This document shows, piece after piece, positions 61,107-64,000 of a DNA stretch of 64,000 bases (position 1 is the first letter of the stretch; each line of letters opens with the position of its first letter). The notes below the pieces were generated by a model that was given only the letters and a program-made list of their open reading frames with translations, was not told the origin of the DNA and did no database searches. The DNA is from an uncultured Chromatiaceae bacterium. GTDB lineage: Bacteria > Pseudomonadota > Gammaproteobacteria > Enterobacterales > Alteromonadaceae. The DNA lies in assembly GCA_937978655.1 (NCBI GenBank), contig CALJUX010000081.1, positions 1-64,000 on the forward strand, given 5' to 3'. A program made the translations under genes and the position numbers.

Positions 61107-63671
61107 TTAAGTCGCCGGACAACTCAGATCCGCCGTGGCGGTGGCCGGTGTCAGCCGGATGTTCGACAGCGTCAGCGCTGTATCGCCGCTGCTTTGCAGC
61201 AAAAATGGCTGGTACAGATGATTCAGCGCGACGCCGGCTTTGGCCAGACATTGCAGGTCAATCACCAGTTTGTGCCATTGACCGGCGGCTTTTTGCGCCA
61301 GCAGCGGGCTCAAATCAACAGTGCCGCCACAGCCGGAACCACAGGACATGCCAAGCAACACCGGCGCCTGTGGCGTTGCCGGCCATTTCAGGTCAAACAC
61401 CAGCTGGCCGTACGCGCTGATATCCAGTGCTTCGCTGCTGTGCAGTTGCAGACTGGCGTCGCCCTGCCATTGCAGTTGCAGCGCATCTTCCTGTTTCTGC
61501 CAGTTGACTGCCAGCAGTTGCAGCTGCTGATTTGGGCTTTGCGCTTTGTTGCCGCTGACTGCCACAGCGCCTTTCTGGTCCTGCAGCTGTAAAGTCAGCC
61601 CGGCTGCGGGCCGGCGTTCCAGCAGACTGCGCTGGCTGGTAGCTTTGGCCTGCTCAGCCACTTGTTCCGGCAGGTCATTGGCGAGGTCGGTCTGGCTGGC
61701 TTTATTCGCATAGTTCAGGCCATAACCCAGCGCAAACAACGGCTGATAACTGGCATCGCCCTGATTCAGCGGGCTCTGGTCGGCCTGTTTTGGCCAGGAG
61801 AACGGCAATTTGCCGGTAAAATCGTGTTGGACCTGACCAGCGGCGCTCTGGAATAACACTTCCGCCACTGCCTGACCTTCACTGCCCGGCAACCAGGCGG
61901 CAACAAAAGCGTCGGACTGATTCAGCTCCGGATTGACCCACAGCGGCCGGCCGGATAAAAACACCGTCACCACTTTAATACCGGCTGCTTTGAGGCGGCG
62001 CAGCAGCTGTTCGTCGCTATTGACGCCGGACTGATAATCCAGCGTGCTGATATCACCATCAAACTCGGCATAAGGGTTTTCGCCAATCACCACAATCGCC
62101 AGATCCGGTTTTTCTGTTGCACTGAAGCTGCCATCGGTGCGGTAAGTCACCTGACCGCCGGCGGCTTCAACCTGGGCGCGGATGCCGGTTAAAATCGAGC
62201 TGCCCTGCGGGAAATCGCTGTTTTGCGTACCGGTACCTTGCCAGGTCACGGTCCAGCCGCCGCTTTGTTTACCGATATTGTCGGCACCGTCACCGGCCAC
62301 CAGCACGCGTTGTTTGGGCGGCAGCGGCAACAGCTGGCCGTTGTTTTTCAACAGTACCAGCGACTCGCGCACAGCCTGAGCGGCCAGTGCCTGATGGTCG
62401 GCATGGCCAATCCATTGTTGCTGACCCTGATATTGTTGCCGCTTTGGATCGGGCTGCATCAGCCCGGCGCGGAACTTGACGCGCAAAATCCGCCGCACCG
62501 CATCATCCAGCCGTGCCTGAGCGATAGCGCCGCTTTTTACATCGGCAATGGTGTTCTGGTACAGCGCTTTCCAGTCTTCCGGCACCATCAGAATATCGAC
62601 GCCGGCGTTAAAAGCGGCGGCACAGTGCTGATTACTGCAGCCGGGCAGCTGGCCGTGGCCGTTCCAGTCGCCCACCACAATGCCGTCAAAGCCGAGCCGG
62701 TGCTTCAGCACGTCGGTCAGCAAATATTGGCTGCCATGCAGTTTCTGACCTTGCCAGCTGTTAAAAGACGCCATCACGGTTTGTACACCGGCTTCAATAG
62801 CACTGAAATAACCCTGCGCATGCAGCCGCACCAGTTCGGCTTCGCTTTGCAGGTTATTGCCCTGATCTTTGCCGTTGTCGGTGCCGCCATCGCCGAGATA
62901 ATGTTTGGCGGTGGCGATACGGACTTTAGGCAGGGTCGCCGGCTCGCCCTGAATGCCGCGCACCATTGCGCCGCCCAGCTCCCGCACTATGGCCGGATCT
63001 TCACTGTAACTCTCGTAACTGCGGCCCCAGCGGTCGTCGCGGGCGACGGCCACGGTCGGGGCGAATAACCAGTCGATGCCGGTGGCGGCCACTTCAATGG
63101 CGGTGGCCTGGCCGATCGCCTGCACCAGTTTGCTGTTGTTGGCAGCGCCAAGGCCAATGTTGTGCGGAAAAATCGTCGCGCCATAGACATTATTATGGCC
63201 ATGCACTGCATCTGTGCCCCACAGCGGCGGAATGCTGCTGCCGTCGAGGCTGTTATCTATGGCGGCAGCACGATAGGCATCGGCCAGCGCGGCCCAGTCG
63301 GCGGCTGTGGCTTGTTTGTTATCGTTGGGGTAAGCGCCGCCGCCGTTCAGGTAAGAGCCAAAGCCATACTGGCGCATATCGGCGACGCTCATCCAGCGGA
63401 TATCCGGCTGGATCACCTGCGCCACCTTTTGCGCCAGCGTCATATCGGCCAGCAGGCTGTTAATTTTCAGTTCCAGCGCCGGATCTGCGCCGGGCAGTTG
63501 CAGCTGCGGCCAGACCGGGCTGACCGCTGCAGTCGCGTTGTCTTTCGTGTCCGGCGTTGGCGCGGTGGCAGCGGCAGGCGGCTGCGGGGCCTGACCACAG
63601 GCGCTCAGTGTAAAAGCCACGGCAAGTGCGGCAGCCAGCCGGCTTTGCGGGGCAGAGGATAACCAGTTCAT
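61107..63671 (-). CDS. GH3 family exo-beta-glucosidase/glucanase lipoprotein
   Basis: An 854-residue protein. Lipobox FTLSACGQA near residue 25. The GH3 N-domain begins LLADMTLAQKVAQVIQPDIRW, with PPLWGTDAVHGHNNVYGATIFPHNIGLGA and the nucleophile motif GFDGIVVGDWNGH (Asp near residue 335). The GH3 C-domain follows (RESLVLLKNNGQLLPL). The last ~200 residues are a beta-sandwich resembling a carbohydrate-binding or fibronectin-like module. It should release glucose from beta-1,3/1,4-glucans in the periplasm. It lies 20 bp after the GH30 gene and probably shares its transcript. Confidence 0.93.
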   Translation of the reverse strand: MNWLSSAPQSRLAAALAVAFTLSACGQAPQPPAAATAPTPDTKDNATAAVSPVWPQLQLPGADPALELKINSLLADMTLAQKVAQVIQPDIRWMSVADMRQYGFGSYLNGGGAYPNDNKQATAADWAALADAYRAAAIDNSLDGSSIPPLWGTDAVHGHNNVYGATIFPHNIGLGAANNSKLVQAIGQATAIEVAATGIDWLFAPTVAVARDDRWGRSYESYSEDPAIVRELGGAMVRGIQGEPATLPKVRIATAKHYLGDGGTDNGKDQGNNLQSEAELVRLHAQGYFSAIEAGVQTVMASFNSWQGQKLHGSQYLLTDVLKHRLGFDGIVVGDWNGHGQLPGCSNQHCAAAFNAGVDILMVPEDWKALYQNTIADVKSGAIAQARLDDAVRRILRVKFRAGLMQPDPKRQQYQGQQQWIGHADHQALAAQAVRESLVLLKNNGQLLPLPPKQRVLVAGDGADNIGKQSGGWTVTWQGTGTQNSDFPQGSSILTGIRAQVEAAGGQVTYRTDGSFSATEKPDLAIVVIGENPYAEFDGDISTLDYQSGVNSDEQLLRRLKAAGIKVVTVFLSGRPLWVNPELNQSDAFVAAWLPGSEGQAVAEVLFQSAAGQVQHDFTGKLPFSWPKQADQSPLNQGDASYQPLFALGYGLNYANKASQTDLANDLPEQVAEQAKATSQRSLLERRPAAGLTLQLQDQKGAVAVSGNKAQSPNQQLQLLAVNWQKQEDALQLQWQGDASLQLHSSEALDISAYGQLVFDLKWPATPQAPVLLGMSCGSGCGGTVDLSPLLAQKAAGQWHKLVIDLQCLAKAGVALNHLYQPFLLQSSGDTALTLSNIRLTPATATADLSCPAT

Positions 63672-63691
63672 TTGTTCTGTTCCTTATACTA

Positions 63692-64000
63692 TCAGAGTAA
63701 CAACGTCAGGACGCTGCGGGCAGGCGCGGTGACGCTGTAGGGCAGGGACTTGCCGTCGCGCTGCAGGTTAAATGGCAGGGGCTTAGTACCGTTATTTAAT
63801 ACAATCAGCAGGATACGGCCGTCCGGGCGCAGCAGCGCCACTTGCTTCAGTGGCCCGTCATTGGCGCCGGAATCAATCCGGACTGAGCCATCCAGCAGCC
63901 ATTTGCTGGCCTGGCCGATGATGTAATACGCCACATTACGGTGCAGTTGCTGGCCGTCGATGGTCAGTGCGCCCAGGCACTGGCTGCAGCCGCCGTCCGT
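63692..64000 (-). CDS. GH30-type glucosidase, C-terminal fragment (runs off the window)
   Basis: The last 102 codons are inside the window; the 5' part is beyond 64000. The sequence GGCSQCLGALTIDG, then NVAYYIIGQASKWLLDGSVRID, and the ending RSVLTLLL match the beta-sandwich C-domain of GH30 beta-glucosidases/glucanases. The catalytic domain is not visible, so substrate cannot be judged. It precedes the GH3 gene by 20 bp and together they look like a glucan utilisation pair. Confidence 0.75.
   Translation of the reverse strand, partial: TDGGCSQCLGALTIDGQQLHRNVAYYIIGQASKWLLDGSVRIDSGANDGPLKQVALLRPDGRILLIVLNNGTKPLPFNLQRDGKSLPYSVTAPARSVLTLLL

Overview
The window looks like chromosomal DNA from a GC-rich (roughly high-50s % by eye) carbohydrate-degrading gammaproteobacterium of the Alteromonadales/Cellvibrionales kind. 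The evidence is a large TonB-dependent receptor next to a pectin utilisation locus, KduI/KduD, a TRAP transporter, secreted GH3, GH30 and GH105 enzymes, and Fic, RND, MCP and GGDEF/EAL genes typical of that group. The genus cannot be fixed from the sequence. No rRNA, tRNA, CRISPR array or insertion sequence was recognised.

Region 1 (1-3.2 kb) is a stretch of integron gene cassettes: short, AT-richer plus-strand genes separated by attC-like imperfect palindromes that end in GTTA. The cassettes carry a DUF5343 gene paired with a Swt1-like HEPN gene, an HNH nuclease, a small membrane protein and, after a degenerate attC, a DUF1993 protein. No integrase gene is inside the window. A FosA-type fosfomycin glutathione transferase and a convergent class II Fic protein follow. 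Upstream of fic lies a 70-bp-period tandem repeat.

Region 2 (5.2-19.3 kb) is a pectin/rhamnogalacturonan locus. The minus strand carries a TonB-dependent receptor, a DUF4861-GH105 lipoprotein, a CE8 pectinesterase and a CE12 acetylesterase. The divergent plus strand carries kduD, kduI, a DctP-DctQ-DctM TRAP transporter, a LacI-type regulator and a DUF454 gene. A CpG-centred dyad in the divergent intergenic region is a candidate operator for the LacI protein. Oligogalacturonides would enter through the receptor, be trimmed in the periplasm, cross the inner membrane through TRAP and enter the KduI/KduD route.

Region 3 (19.3-26.5 kb) holds housekeeping and defence genes: an S41-like protein with an apparently replaced nucleophile, DUF1697, DUF4920, and an RND efflux pair divergent from a TetR regulator with a clear operator palindrome between them.

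Region 4 (27.0-54.9 kb) is the most interesting part. It is one plus-strand block, closed by a terminator, that encodes a trans-AT polyketide/nonribosomal peptide assembly line (2737 and 3544 residues) with its own apparent envelope export set: an MMPL/RND transporter at the front, then a LolA-like periplasmic protein, a DUF1302-like outer-membrane barrel, an MFS transporter, a Tat-exported Acg-type flavoprotein and two free-standing acyltransferases. The domain order read from the sequence is KS-DH-KR-ACP-KS-DH-ACP-ACP, then KS-KR-ACP-KS-ACP-C-ACP-A-(C/E-like). The adenylation pocket reads as serine. There is no loading module, no thioesterase, and the carrier protein sits before rather than after the A domain. 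The product is likely a hydrophobic acyl-serine type metabolite delivered to or through the outer membrane. That last step is inference.

Region 5 (54.9-64 kb) contains a small lipoprotein, a chemoreceptor, a GGDEF/EAL protein, a secreted ADP-ribosylglycohydrolase-family protein under a LacI-type operator, ArfB, a GH3 glucosidase and the 3' end of a GH30 gene.
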